Assembly (NCBI RefSeq): GCF_900142965.1
Contig: NZ_FRCQ01000021.1
Coordinates: 62,001 to 126,000 of the forward strand
Direction: 5' to 3'
Source of the DNA: Rhizobacter sp. OV335
GTDB taxonomy: Bacteria; Pseudomonadota; Gammaproteobacteria; Burkholderiales; Burkholderiaceae_C
Length of the DNA stretch: 64,000 bases
The first letter of the stretch is position 1. The number at the start of each line of letters is the position of its first letter. The notes below the pieces were generated by a model that worked only from the letters and a program-made list of their open reading frames with translations, was not told where the DNA came from and made no database searches. Positions 50,683 to 64,000 of the stretch are shown piece by piece. A program made the position numbers and the translations under genes.

Positions 50683-51633
50683 TCAATTCAACACATCGAC
50701 CAGTTCGTCCACCGGGTGCGATGGCACCTGCGATGGATTCTGGCTTCGCCAGCAGGCCTCGAACCATTCCGTCGAGCTGCGACCGATATCGAGGATCTCG
50801 GTCAGCAAATCCTGACTCGTCCAGTCCGGCCCGAGGCAAGTACTTCGGTACACCACCAAGTCCGCAGGCCCTTCGAGACTGAATCCATCCGCCCCGCCGG
50901 TGGCATGCGAGTCGGTCGACTCCAGCAGCTTCAACAAGATTTCGACCGGCTGAACAATCGGCGCCGCACCGTATTCGCACTCCAGAGTCAGCCGGACCGA
51001 CCCCGGCTCGGCATGCACCAGGGTCACCTCGGCATCCCCCACCGCGAGGCGAAGCGCCAAGACCTGAGGCGGCGCATCGAGTTCTTCGACACCGTCCACG
51101 CGCTCGTCATCGCACACCTCATGCAGCACACGCACCAACTCCGAACGCACATCGGCGTATGGCGGTGACGACTGCTCATCAGGGGAATCCACCGCCGGGA
51201 ATTCAGCTTCGTCCAAGCTGCGCCCGGCACGCCAGTGATGGGCCTGCTGCGCGATCGCGGCCATCACCGCTTCGATCGTGTCCTTCTCGCACTGCGCCAA
51301 CGGCAGCAGCATCCCGAAGGTGATCGCATCGGTCTCCCGACGCCAGCCGAAACTGCCCCGGCCCGAGGGCTGCAGCCGGCGGTTGAGGCGCAGCAGCTTC
51401 CGCAGCGCCCACTCGTCCCGAGGGGCGGCGCCGAACTCGCATTCGAGCAGCAGGTGGTCTCGGTGCAGAGGCGCGTGGAACGAGATCTCGAAATCGACCC
51501 CGTCCACCGTGAACCCCACGGCATCGGCCGCTTCGCCGCCGAGGCTGAGTTCAGGCGCCGGCTGTCCATTCGCCTCGAACAGTGCGCGCATCCGCTGCAC
51601 GAACAGGCTTTGCCATCGATCAGGGTCATCCAT
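50683..51633 (-). CDS. Tandem CesT-like type III chaperone 2
   Basis: This 316-residue paralogue of the chaperone at 45652 has the same double fold (LLLECEFGAAPRDEWALRKL; then LTLECEYGAAPIVQPVEILL and LLTEILDIGRSSTEWFEACW). The first ~170 residues differ from copy 1 at only scattered positions; divergence is greatest around residues 165-215 (SPDEQSSPPYADVRSELVRV) and at the C-terminus. That is where a substrate-specific change would be expected after the effectors diverged (inference). It lies 154 bases after the lytic transglycosylase gene and directly before effector candidate 2. Confidence 0.8.
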   Translation of the reverse strand: MDDPDRWQSLFVQRMRALFEANGQPAPELSLGGEAADAVGFTVDGVDFEISFHAPLHRDHLLLECEFGAAPRDEWALRKLLRLNRRLQPSGRGSFGWRRETDAITFGMLLPLAQCEKDTIEAVMAAIAQQAHHWRAGRSLDEAEFPAVDSPDEQSSPPYADVRSELVRVLHEVCDDERVDGVEELDAPPQVLALRLAVGDAEVTLVHAEPGSVRLTLECEYGAAPIVQPVEILLKLLESTDSHATGGADGFSLEGPADLVVYRSTCLGPDWTSQDLLTEILDIGRSSTEWFEACWRSQNPSQVPSHPVDELVDVLN

Positions 51634-51798
51634 CGGAACTGCTCCAGGCCAGGTGATACGCCAGCCCGCGGCCGCGGGCGTGTCTGCTGTGTCACCGCGT
51701 CACGCGCTGCGTTCCGTCGCCGCTGCATGTCGGGCGCTCTGGTCTTGGAGGTATGTCCCTGTCAGGTGCGTGTGGCCACGCACGAACTCACCGGCTCA
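51634..51798. repeat. 165-bp region upstream of chaperone 2 (parent copy of 46600-46764)
   Basis: It covers the last 11 coding bases of the transglycosylase gene, its stop, a perfect hairpin (GTGCGTG TGGC CACGCAC, 51766-51783) and the chaperone leader with GGAG near the ATG. The hairpin sits where a terminator would be expected, yet has no T tract. Confidence 0.85.
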
Positions 51799-52504
51799 AG
51801 CTGCGATAGATCGCCATCACGTTCTGCACGTAAGCCTGCGTCTCCGGGTACGGCGGGATCTCCCGCCCGTACTTCATCACCGCGCCCTCGCCGGCGTTGT
51901 AGGCCGCGACCGCCAGCTCCGGCTGGCCTTCGAACATGTTCAGCAGCAGGCGCAGGTAGCGCGTGCCGGTGCGCAGGTTGGCCTCCGGCTCGAACAGGTT
52001 GCGCTCGGCATCGGCCAGGCCCATGCGCGAGGCCGTCGCCGGCATCACCTGCATCAGGCCGATCGCGCCCTTCGGCGACACCGCGTTCGGGTTGAAGCGC
52101 GACTCTACATGCACGATCGCGCGCAGCAGATTCACGTCGGTGCCGAAGGCCCGTGCCACCGACTCGATGATCGGGTCGTAGGCAGTGACCCGCTCGGCCG
52201 ACGGCACCACCGAGATCGCGCCGGCCGACGGCGGCAGCAGCAGCAGGCTGCCGCCGCGGCGCTGCACCTCGGCCGCCAGGGCCGCATCGGACAGTCCCAG
52301 GATCGAGGCCACATCTTGCGACGTCAGCGGCTTCGCAGCCTGCACCGGCGGCAGCACTGGCACGCACTGCACGCCGCCCTCGATCAGCCGCGCACTCAGG
52401 TAGCGGTTGCCGAACGCATCGGTGCAGTCGTAGGCGGCGCCCGCCTGCGAGGCCATGCCCGCCATCAGCGCGCCGATCGACGCACGCAATCCATGCGAAC
52501 CCAT
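51788..52504 (-). CDS. Secretion-associated lytic transglycosylase (SLT family)
   Basis: The 238-residue protein has a signal peptide-like start (MGSHGLRASIGALMAGMASQ, cut near AGA), a cysteine pair near residues 27 and 47 of the mature N-terminus, and a C-terminal SLT domain: catalytic glutamate in AIVHVESRFNPNAVSPKGAI, then GLMQVMPATASRMGL, RYLRLLLNMFEGQPELAVAA, YNAGEGAVMKYGREIPPYPE. Such enzymes open peptidoglycan for the secretion machine (Hpa2/IpgF role). The ATG at 52504 follows the hrpB stop by seven bases, so activator and transglycosylase share a transcript. Its tail was duplicated at 46754-46764. Confidence 0.92.
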   Translation of the reverse strand: MGSHGLRASIGALMAGMASQAGAAYDCTDAFGNRYLSARLIEGGVQCVPVLPPVQAAKPLTSQDVASILGLSDAALAAEVQRRGGSLLLLPPSAGAISVVPSAERVTAYDPIIESVARAFGTDVNLLRAIVHVESRFNPNAVSPKGAIGLMQVMPATASRMGLADAERNLFEPEANLRTGTRYLRLLLNMFEGQPELAVAAYNAGEGAVMKYGREIPPYPETQAYVQNVMAIYRSLSR

Positions 52505-52511
52505 GATGGAC

Positions 52512-53990
52512 TCAGTACGCCGCAGCCATCTGGTCCGCACGGCCGCGGCGCGCCAGCGTCTCGGTCGGCGTCTCGCGGAAGTACTTGCGGTACGAGGTGA
52601 CCAGCGTCGAGCGGTTGCGGATGCCCCAGCGCGCCGCGGTCTCGATCACGCTGTGGCCCGGCGCGTCGTCGCGCAGCAGGTCGGCGCGGATGCGCTCGAC
52701 ACGGCAGCGCTGCATCACCTCGCCCGGCGTCATGCCGAGGTGGTTCTTGAAGGCCCATTGCAGCGCCCGCTCGGTCACGCCCATGTCGTCGGCGATCTCG
52801 CGCACGCTCAGCTCGGCACAGTCGAGGTGCTCCAGCAGGTAGCGGTAGGCGCGGCGGTACTTGGCCGGCAGCCGCATCTCGATGTCGTCCTTCACCGCCA
52901 CCGGCGCCGCCGTGCCCGGCCGCGCCGCGCGGTCGTCGAAGGCCGATTCGGTGCGCACGCACTGCATCGATTCGAGCGCATAGCGCTGGTAGTGGCGCAT
53001 CGATTCATCGACACGGCCCGACAGCGCGCACACCTTCGCGAGGCAGTACGACAGCTCCATGCGCCAGCGCTGGCGCCCGCCCATCTCGGCCTCGCGCGAT
53101 TGCAGCGGTTCGAGCGTGGCCCGCGCCAGCTCGGCCTGGCGCTGCGTGATCGCGACCAGCGCGGTGTCGAGCCGCGCCTGGCGCTCGAGCGTCGCGAGGC
53201 CCAGCGTGCGCAACCCGGCGATGTGATCGGGCAGCGCGGCCTGTGCACGGGCATCGCCGCAGCCGGCCATCACCAGGTCGCGCAGCTGTCGCAGGCGGCG
53301 CGCCACCAGCGGGAAGCGGCCATGCGCATTCATGCAGTGCTCGATCGCCGACACCGGCTGCAGCTGGGCCGAAGCCGGCATGCGGTCGACCAGCGGCGAT
53401 TGCCAGAACACATGGTCGCGCAGGTCGTCGTGCGCACGGATCTCGCTTTGCGCCAGCAGCTCGACGCGCACCAGGCTCACCATCATCGACAGCTGGGCCG
53501 AATCGTCGTCGCGGGCGATCTCGCTCGCATCGTCGAGCGCCTGCATCGCGCGCTCCTTCTGGCCGAGGCCCTGGCGGGCCATCGCCATCGCGCACAGCGC
53601 CTCCACCTTCTGCGCCGGCGTCGCCGCCTCGTCGACCGCGATGCGGCCGAAGCAGGCCGCGGCCGTGCCGTAGCGGTGCTGGTACAGACTCAGGAAGCCG
53701 GTGCCGCGGCACGACACCACGCGCACCGTGCCGCGCTGCGCACCGCCGGCCAGCTTGACGGCCAGGCGGTAGGTCTCCTCGGCTTCTTCGGCGCGGTCCA
53801 GCGACAGCATCAGGTCGCCGCACAACTGGGCCAGCTCGCTCAGCATGTCGTCGCCCAGGTGCGCCGGGCGGTCGCCCAGCAGCTCTTCGGCTTTCGAGAC
53901 GGCTTCCTGGACGCGGCCTTCGAGCACCGGTGACATGAGGGCCTGGACGTGTTCGTGGCGGGCCAGGACGGTGAGGACTTGAATCTGCAT
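52512..53990 (-). CDS. hrpB: AraC-family type III activator, HrpB/HrpX-like
   Basis: The 492-residue protein has the size and architecture of HrpB/HrpX: a long helical TPR-like N-terminal part (residues ~1-350; EEAEETYRLAVKLAGGAQRG; AMARQGLGQKERAMQALDDA) and a C-terminal AraC DNA-binding domain (about 385-485; ELSVREIADDMGVTERALQW; HSVIETAARWGIRNRSTLVT; SYRKYFRETPTETLARRGRA). HrpB/HrpX proteins bind the TTCG-N16-TTCG box, and three perfect boxes occur in this window, which supports the assignment. It heads the operon hrpB-transglycosylase-chaperone 2-effector 2. Confidence 0.88.
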   Translation of the reverse strand: MQIQVLTVLARHEHVQALMSPVLEGRVQEAVSKAEELLGDRPAHLGDDMLSELAQLCGDLMLSLDRAEEAEETYRLAVKLAGGAQRGTVRVVSCRGTGFLSLYQHRYGTAAACFGRIAVDEAATPAQKVEALCAMAMARQGLGQKERAMQALDDASEIARDDDSAQLSMMVSLVRVELLAQSEIRAHDDLRDHVFWQSPLVDRMPASAQLQPVSAIEHCMNAHGRFPLVARRLRQLRDLVMAGCGDARAQAALPDHIAGLRTLGLATLERQARLDTALVAITQRQAELARATLEPLQSREAEMGGRQRWRMELSYCLAKVCALSGRVDESMRHYQRYALESMQCVRTESAFDDRAARPGTAAPVAVKDDIEMRLPAKYRRAYRYLLEHLDCAELSVREIADDMGVTERALQWAFKNHLGMTPGEVMQRCRVERIRADLLRDDAPGHSVIETAARWGIRNRSTLVTSYRKYFRETPTETLARRGRADQMAAAY

Positions 53991-54372
53991 GGCGATCTCT
54001 CCTTTGAGTGCAAGGTCCGATGCAGGACCCGATGCAGCTCAGTCTCGTGATCGCACGAAAAAACAAGCTCATGAACTCTCAGTCACGCCTGGCACCTCAG
54101 AAACGAGAAACCGAAGGCCGCCGATTCGCAAGCCTGCGAAAACGCGTCCCGGCGCGCCCGAGACTGACACCGGGCTGACACCGCGGCGCCGTCGGCGCGG
54201 CCCGGCGGATGCGTTTCTGTCGCGTGATGCGCAAGCGTGATCCGTTTCACGAAAGTACAGGTGTACCGCGCCCTGGATCGGCCGATTCTCAAAGTTGAGA
54301 CCGTCTGTGTCGGCTGAGGGCTGCCAGCGAGGCGGATGTCTCACGAAGTCACTTGAATCCTCAGGAAGAACC
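53991..54372. other. Divergent intergenic region between hrpB and the CheW-like gene
   Basis: In these 382 bases the nine-base direct repeat CCGATGCAG occurs at 54017-54025 and 54029-54037 (12-base period) just upstream of hrpB and could bind a regulator such as the HrpG-like protein. No hrpII/PIP box is found on either strand. AGGAAG lies before the ATG at 54373. No gene is seen. Confidence 0.45.
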
Positions 54373-56946
54373 ATGAAAAAGATCTGGCGCCGCGGGATGC
54401 CCTTCTCGCCCGACGTGGCCCCGCTGGTGTCGCGCATGCCCGCGGTGGACGAATACCGCGAGTCGCTGCTGCGGCTGCAAGGGGTGTGGGACAGCCTGTC
54501 GATGCTCGGCCAGATGAGCGGCACGCTGCCCGACATCGCCGCCACTCGCGCTGCATTCCAGTCGCTGTCGGAAGACCTGCTCGACAGCCTGGGCCGCAGC
54601 CTGCTCACGAACGTCGCGCAGCGCATGCGCAGCCAGGCGCAGGTGGCGATCGACATCCTGGTGCGCAACCTGTTCGAGCGCACCGCCGACATCGGCTTCC
54701 TGAGCACCGATTCGCAGCTGCGCGAGATCGTTCGCGCGAGCAAGGACGCCGACGGGGCCGATGCCACCGCGCTGCGCGCGCTGCAGGCCCGCTTCGCCGA
54801 ATACGCGGCCAAGTACACCGTGTACGACGACGTGATCGCGCTGGCGCCCGACGGCCGCGTGCTGGCGCGGCTCGACGATTCGATCGATGCGCGGCCCGCC
54901 GGCCGCGAGCCCTGGCTCGCGCAGGCGCTGCAGGGCGGCCCCTACGTCGAGCACTTCGGCCCGTCGCCGCTGATGGGCGGCCGGCGCGCGCTGCTGTACG
55001 CGGCGGCGATCCGCGTGGACGAGCGCATCGAGGGCGTGCTGTGCCTGTCGTTCCGCTTCGACGACGAGATGCGCGCGATCTTCTCGCAGCTGCTGGAGGC
55101 ACGCGACCGCAGCGTGATCGTGCTGACCGATGGCGCCGATGCCGTGCTGGCCTCGTCCGACCCGTGGCAGGTGCCGGTCGGCGCGCCGCTGCCGCCGGCC
55201 GCAACCGGTGCCCACCCGCTGGCCCGCTTCGCCGGCCGCGAGTACCTGATGGTGCATGCCGCCGCGACCGGCTACGAGGGCTACATGGGCCCCGGCTGGT
55301 CGGCCCGCGCGCTGGTGCCGGTCGACCAGGCCTTCGACACCACCGAGCTGCAGGACACGCTGCAGGGCGCGGCCGATGCCGACGACCTGCTCGCGCGCCT
55401 CGACACCCGCGAGCTGTTCGGCGAGGCGCTGCGCACCATCCCGACGCAGGCGCGCCACATCCAGCGCGACCTGTCGCGCGTTCTGTGGAACGGCCGGCTG
55501 CGCCCGGCCGGCGAGGGCACGTCGAACGCCTTCGCCGCGACGCTGCTGCGCGAGGTCGGCCAGACCGGCGAGCGCATCCGCCAGGTGTTCGAGCAGGCGA
55601 TCGCCAACCTGCACCGCTCGACGCTGAACGCGGTGTTCGACGAGGCGCGCCACCATGCGCGGCTGGCGATCGACATCGTCGACCGCAACCTCTACGAGCG
55701 CGCCAACGACTGCCGCTGGTGGGCGCTCGACGGCGTGCTGCGCGGCGTGCTGTCGCAGCCGGCCACGCAGCGCGATGCCGCGCGTGCCGCCGCGGTGCTG
55801 CAACGCATCAACGGGCTCTACACGGTGTATGCGCTGCTGGTGCTGTTCGACACCGACGGGCGCATCGTCGCGGTGTCGGACCCGGCCGAGCACGCCCGCT
55901 GTGGCGCGCTGCTCGACGCGCCGTGGGTGCGCGAGACGCTGGCGCTGCGCGACCCGCAGCAGCATGTCGAATCGACGCATGCGGCGAGCGCGCTGTACGG
56001 CGGTCGGCCGACCTTCGTGCACGGCGCCGCGCTGCGAGCGAACGACGGCACGGCAACCGTGGTCGGCGGCATCGCGATCGTCTTCGACGGCGAGCCGCAG
56101 TTCGCGGCGATGCTGCGCGATGCCTTGCCGCTCGATGCGCAGGGCGAGCCGTCGCATGGCGCGGCGGCGCTGCTGGTGACGCGGTCCGGCACGGTGGTCG
56201 CGAGCAGCGACGTGGCGCGCTGGCCGGTCGGCAGCGGCTGGCCGGTGCCGGCGGACTGGCAGCCGCTCGCGCGCGGCGCATCGGCCAGCACGGTGATCCA
56301 CCTCGATGGCGTCGCGTGGAGTGCCGGCTGCAGCGTGTCCGGCGGCTACCGCGAGTACCACGCCGACGGCAGCGTCGGCCCGCACGACCTGCTGTCGGTG
56401 GCGCTGCTGAAGTTGGGCGCGGTGCAGGCCCACGCGCCGGCCGCGCCGGTGGTGTTCGACAACGCCGCCACGCCGCCACGCGGCAAGGAGCCGCTGCTGT
56501 CGATCGCGAGCTTCCTGTGCGCCGGCCAGTGGCTGGGCGTGCCGTCGACGACGGCGCTGCAGGCCTTGCAGCAGCCGCGCATCGCGGCGCTGCCGAACGC
56601 GCCGGCGCATCTGCTCGGCATGCTGGAGTTCGAAGGCCGGCTGCTGCCGGTGGTCGACCTCGGCGTGCTGCGCGGCACCGGCGCGGCGACCGATCCGCAG
56701 GCGCCGCTGGTGGTGGTGCAAGGCTCGCGCGGCCAGCGCTTCGCGATGCGGGTCGACGAACTCGGGCCGGTGTTCGAGGTCGCCAGCTCGCGCGTGCAGT
56801 CGCTCGCGCGGCCGGGTGGTGCGCAGGAGCGGCTGGTCAGCAGCCACCAGCGCATGCTGATCCTGATGGACGTCGACGGGCTGGTCGCGCAGGCCGGCAT
56901 CGCGGCGCTGGCGCTCATCGAGGTCAGCGAGGTCGCGCTGGTCTGA
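54373..56946 (+). CDS. Cytosolic double-sensor protein with C-terminal CheW domain
   Basis: The 857-residue product has two similar N-terminal sensor regions, each with helices followed by a Cache/PDC-like fold (about 80-330: AIDILVRNLFERTADIGFLS, YTVYDDVIALAPDGRVLARL; about 430-690: AIDIVDRNLYERANDCRWWA, YTVYALLVLFDTDGRIVAVS). The repeated AIDIxxRNLxERxxD and YTVY...DGR show internal duplication. Residues ~712-850 form a CheW domain (SIASFLCAGQWLGVPSTTAL; LLGMLEFEGRLLPVVDLGVL; FAMRVDELGPVFEV). No membrane segment is visible, although Cache domains are usually extracytoplasmic. It probably couples an internal ligand to a CheA kinase encoded elsewhere. It is divergent from hrpB. Confidence 0.85.
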   Translation: MKKIWRRGMPFSPDVAPLVSRMPAVDEYRESLLRLQGVWDSLSMLGQMSGTLPDIAATRAAFQSLSEDLLDSLGRSLLTNVAQRMRSQAQVAIDILVRNLFERTADIGFLSTDSQLREIVRASKDADGADATALRALQARFAEYAAKYTVYDDVIALAPDGRVLARLDDSIDARPAGREPWLAQALQGGPYVEHFGPSPLMGGRRALLYAAAIRVDERIEGVLCLSFRFDDEMRAIFSQLLEARDRSVIVLTDGADAVLASSDPWQVPVGAPLPPAATGAHPLARFAGREYLMVHAAATGYEGYMGPGWSARALVPVDQAFDTTELQDTLQGAADADDLLARLDTRELFGEALRTIPTQARHIQRDLSRVLWNGRLRPAGEGTSNAFAATLLREVGQTGERIRQVFEQAIANLHRSTLNAVFDEARHHARLAIDIVDRNLYERANDCRWWALDGVLRGVLSQPATQRDAARAAAVLQRINGLYTVYALLVLFDTDGRIVAVSDPAEHARCGALLDAPWVRETLALRDPQQHVESTHAASALYGGRPTFVHGAALRANDGTATVVGGIAIVFDGEPQFAAMLRDALPLDAQGEPSHGAAALLVTRSGTVVASSDVARWPVGSGWPVPADWQPLARGASASTVIHLDGVAWSAGCSVSGGYREYHADGSVGPHDLLSVALLKLGAVQAHAPAAPVVFDNAATPPRGKEPLLSIASFLCAGQWLGVPSTTALQALQQPRIAALPNAPAHLLGMLEFEGRLLPVVDLGVLRGTGAATDPQAPLVVVQGSRGQRFAMRVDELGPVFEVASSRVQSLARPGGAQERLVSSHQRMLILMDVDGLVAQAGIAALALIEVSEVALV

Positions 56947-56950
56947 GTCT

Positions 56951-59806
<2,856 letters not shown>

Positions 59807-59827
59807 GGAACCACCGGCCGGCGGGTG

Positions 59828-60991
59828 TCAGCGCTTCCAGAGCCGCCGGTAGGCGTCGCGGTAACCGTTGTCGGGGTCGTAGAGCATGCGCGAGCCACCT
59901 TCGCAGGCGATGTTCTCGGCAGTGACCAGGCGCGGCGGCGCGACGAAGCCGCTGGTCGGCTGGCGCGCGAACAGCCGGTTCAGTTCATCGATGGTCTGCC
60001 AGCCCTGCTGGTTCAGCGGATCGGCGGCGGTCGCGGTCTGGAACGATTTCGCCGCGATGCGCAGGAAGGCCGACGAGCTGCCGTCGCCGCCCGAGATCAG
60101 CCGCACGCCGGCGCCGGGCTGCTGCGCGGTGATCAGCGCCGGCACCATGTAGTCGAAGTAGATGTCGTTGACGGCCAGCGCATGCGTCAGGCGCGGGCCG
60201 TAGCGCTGCAGCAGCTGGGCCGTGACGGCAGCCATGCGCGAGCCGGTTTCCTCCATGCCGACGTCCAGCATCTCGAGCACCTTGCAGTCCTTGCAGGCGC
60301 GGATCACCTCGGCCATCGCATGGGCCTTGGTCATCGCCATCCCCAGCTTGGAGTCGGTGAAGATCACCACGCCGGCCCGGCCGCCGGCATCGATGATCGC
60401 CTTCGAGGCGGCCATGCGGGCCACCAGCAGCGGATCGCTGGTCACGTTGGTGCGCACCGGCGTGCCGGCGATCGGGCCGGGCCACGGGTTGGCATGCCAG
60501 CTGACCAGCACGATGCCGCGCCGCTCGAACGGCGTCAGGTCGTAGGGGCCGTAGCCCTTGGTTGCCGAGCCTTCGAGCGTCAGCCCGCCCATCAGCGCGA
60601 TGCCGTCGGGGTGGAAGGCCATCACCTCCTGCATGACCTTGTCGCGGTTGGCGACGATGCCGCCGAGGTCGAAGACCTTGACGTTCCAGCCGATCGCCGC
60701 GGCCGCCTCGCGAAAACCCAGCGAGGCCGCCAGCACGCCGCCGTTGCGCAGGTCCTCGATCACCATCGCGATGGATTTGCCGGGTTGCGCCGGCGGGCCG
60801 GTGTCGACGCGGGGCTCGTCGCCGCAGCGCACCGCCGAGTCGACCACCTGCTGCGCTTCGGCGAGCGGCGTGGCGGCGGCCGCGCGGGCTTTGCCGGCGA
60901 AGGGCAGTGTCGCGAGCGCCGCAGCGACCACCACCGTCAGCGTCAGGGCGCGCGGGCAGGCGCGGATTCGGGCCAGGGTTCGAACCAGCAT
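59828..60991 (-). CDS. Periplasmic binding protein (type-1 fold) paired with the hybrid kinase
   Basis: The 387-residue product has a signal peptide (cut after KARA near residue 36) and a type-1 periplasmic-binding fold like sugar-binding and TorT proteins: SIAMVIEDLRNGGVLAASLG, FHPDGIALMGGL, RGIVLVSWHANPWPGPIAGT, AGVVIFTDSKLGMAMTKAHA, HALAVNDIYFDYMVPALITA, GVRLISGGDGSSSAF. No ABC permease or ATPase is next to it; the following gene is a sensor kinase, so a signalling role is likely. AGGAGG precedes ATG 60991. The ligand is unknown. Confidence 0.9.
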   Translation of the reverse strand: MLVRTLARIRACPRALTLTVVVAAALATLPFAGKARAAAATPLAEAQQVVDSAVRCGDEPRVDTGPPAQPGKSIAMVIEDLRNGGVLAASLGFREAAAAIGWNVKVFDLGGIVANRDKVMQEVMAFHPDGIALMGGLTLEGSATKGYGPYDLTPFERRGIVLVSWHANPWPGPIAGTPVRTNVTSDPLLVARMAASKAIIDAGGRAGVVIFTDSKLGMAMTKAHAMAEVIRACKDCKVLEMLDVGMEETGSRMAAVTAQLLQRYGPRLTHALAVNDIYFDYMVPALITAQQPGAGVRLISGGDGSSSAFLRIAAKSFQTATAADPLNQQGWQTIDELNRLFARQPTSGFVAPPRLVTAENIACEGGSRMLYDPDNGYRDAYRRLWKR

Positions 60992-61153
60992 GAGAGACCT
61001 CCTGTCAAGGCTGTCCACTTCGGATCGCCAGCGCGGCCAGGCATGGCGCGCTCTCGACAGGTCTCTTATCGGTGCTGGGCCCGCCCGGCACAAGAGGGTC
61101 TGTCCTCGGGTCAAATGTCAGGGTGCCCCGAATGCGGGGGGGCCGGGGCGCGC
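60992..61153. other. Promoter region of the binding-protein/kinase pair
   Basis: This 162-base gap is GC-rich and holds the leader with AGGAGG. I do not see clear -35/-10 elements; the G-rich run near 61135-61145 is unusual but unexplained. Confidence 0.3.
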
Positions 61154-61582
61154 TCAGTCGTCGCGCTCGAGGCGCTTGCCCATGCTCATCACGTCGTCTT
61201 CCGAGAAGCCGAGGCTCTCGTAGAACGCGATCACCGCGGTGTTGCCGCGGCGGATCTGCAGGTTGATCTTCGGGCAGCCGCGCTCGCGCAGCCGCAGCTC
61301 GGCCCAGTCGACCAGCGCACGGCCCAGGCCGCCGCGCTGCAGCTTCGGCGTGACGGCCAGGTAGTTGATCCAGCCGCGGTGGCCGTCATAGCCGGCCATC
61401 ACGCTGCCGACCAGCTCGCCATCGGACTCGGCCACCGCGAACAGCTCGGGCTGCTCGGCGAACTTGCGCGCGATGTCTTTCGACGGGTCGTTCCACGGCC
61501 GGGTCAGGCCGCAGGCCTGCCACAGCGCGATCACGGCCGCTTCGTCCTCGGGCCGGCAGAGCCGGATCTGCCAGCTCAGCAT
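61154..61582 (-). CDS. GNAT-family N-acetyltransferase (YpeA-like)
   Basis: The 142-residue protein is a single GNAT domain with RLCRPEDEAAVIALWQACGL at its start, the acetyl-CoA loop LQRGGLGRALVDWAELRLRE and the end NTAVIAFYESLGFSEDDVMS. It resembles the uncharacterised YpeA group in length and in the initial IRLCRPEDE. It starts two bases after alaS and may be cotranscribed with it. The substrate (amine or protein N-terminus) is unknown. Confidence 0.92.
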   Translation of the reverse strand: MLSWQIRLCRPEDEAAVIALWQACGLTRPWNDPSKDIARKFAEQPELFAVAESDGELVGSVMAGYDGHRGWINYLAVTPKLQRGGLGRALVDWAELRLRERGCPKINLQIRRGNTAVIAFYESLGFSEDDVMSMGKRLERDD

Positions 61583-61584
61583 GC

Positions 61585-64000
<2,416 letters not shown>

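Noticed and set aside
43778-51633. CRISPR array or phage remnant in the AT-rich segment
   Set aside because: No spaced direct repeats and no phage structural or integrase genes were seen; the repeats present are protein modules and duplicated flanks.
52455-53933. Plus-strand open frame opposite hrpB
   Set aside because: The minus strand encodes an AraC-domain protein of the right length; the plus-strand frame is an antisense shadow.

Overview
The window is GC-rich chromosomal DNA with dense genes and many ATGA/GTGA stop-start overlaps. Gene content (an Hrp2-type type III secretion system with HrpB1/B2/B4/B5/B7, HpaA, HpaB, HpaP and HrpF homologues, an HrpB-like AraC activator, and alaS next to a GNAT gene) points to a betaproteobacterium of the order Burkholderiales. 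The genus cannot be fixed from the sequence alone.

Layout. 1-7734: an amino-acid or amide scavenging locus: a divergent GlxA/AraC-type regulator (cut by the left edge), a polar amino-acid ABC transporter (ATPase, two permeases), an amidase, an ornithine-cyclodeaminase-like enzyme, a DadA-like oxidase and the binding protein, closed by a terminator. 7735-21891: left half of the type III secretion cluster: a box-controlled small protein, a Ser/Thr kinase (minus), then the plus-strand run sctC-sctD-sctE?-sctG?-needle-hrpB1-sctI-sctJ-sctK-sctL-sctN-sctO-sctT-hrpF. 21892-22991: an Xre-RES toxin-antitoxin pair with a palindromic operator. 23082-28205: a minus-strand operon headed by an OmpR/HrpG-like regulator, with a SulP-STAS transporter, a small membrane protein, a TAXI binding protein and a Pro/Gly-rich protein. 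28682-33466: an NtrC/DctD-like regulator, two plus-strand genes behind a perfect hrpII/PIP box, and a TPR histidine kinase. 33493-40579: the minus-strand operon sctU-V-P-Q-R-S-hpaA-hpaB.

40732-52504 is the most unusual part. A second, degenerate TPR kinase gene is followed by an IS5-like remnant and then two paralogous cassettes, each a tandem-CesT chaperone followed by a large AT-rich protein (618 and 1125 aa) that looks like a secreted effector. The cassettes arose by tandem duplication: the 165 bp upstream of each chaperone is the same apart from about one base, and copies of the kinase-gene tail and of a REP-like palindrome lie at the junction. A lytic transglycosylase and the HrpB-like activator follow.

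54373-64000: a double-sensor CheW protein, a periplasmic binding protein paired with a hybrid histidine kinase, a GNAT acetyltransferase and alaS (cut by the right edge).

Regulation. Three perfect TTCG-N16-TTCG boxes (7758, 10046, 30177) each have a YANNNT -10 element 32-33 nt downstream. Two one-mismatch versions with the same 32-nt spacing precede sctU and the HrpG-like gene. This suggests that the HrpB-like activator controls the secretion apparatus and several uncharacterised genes.
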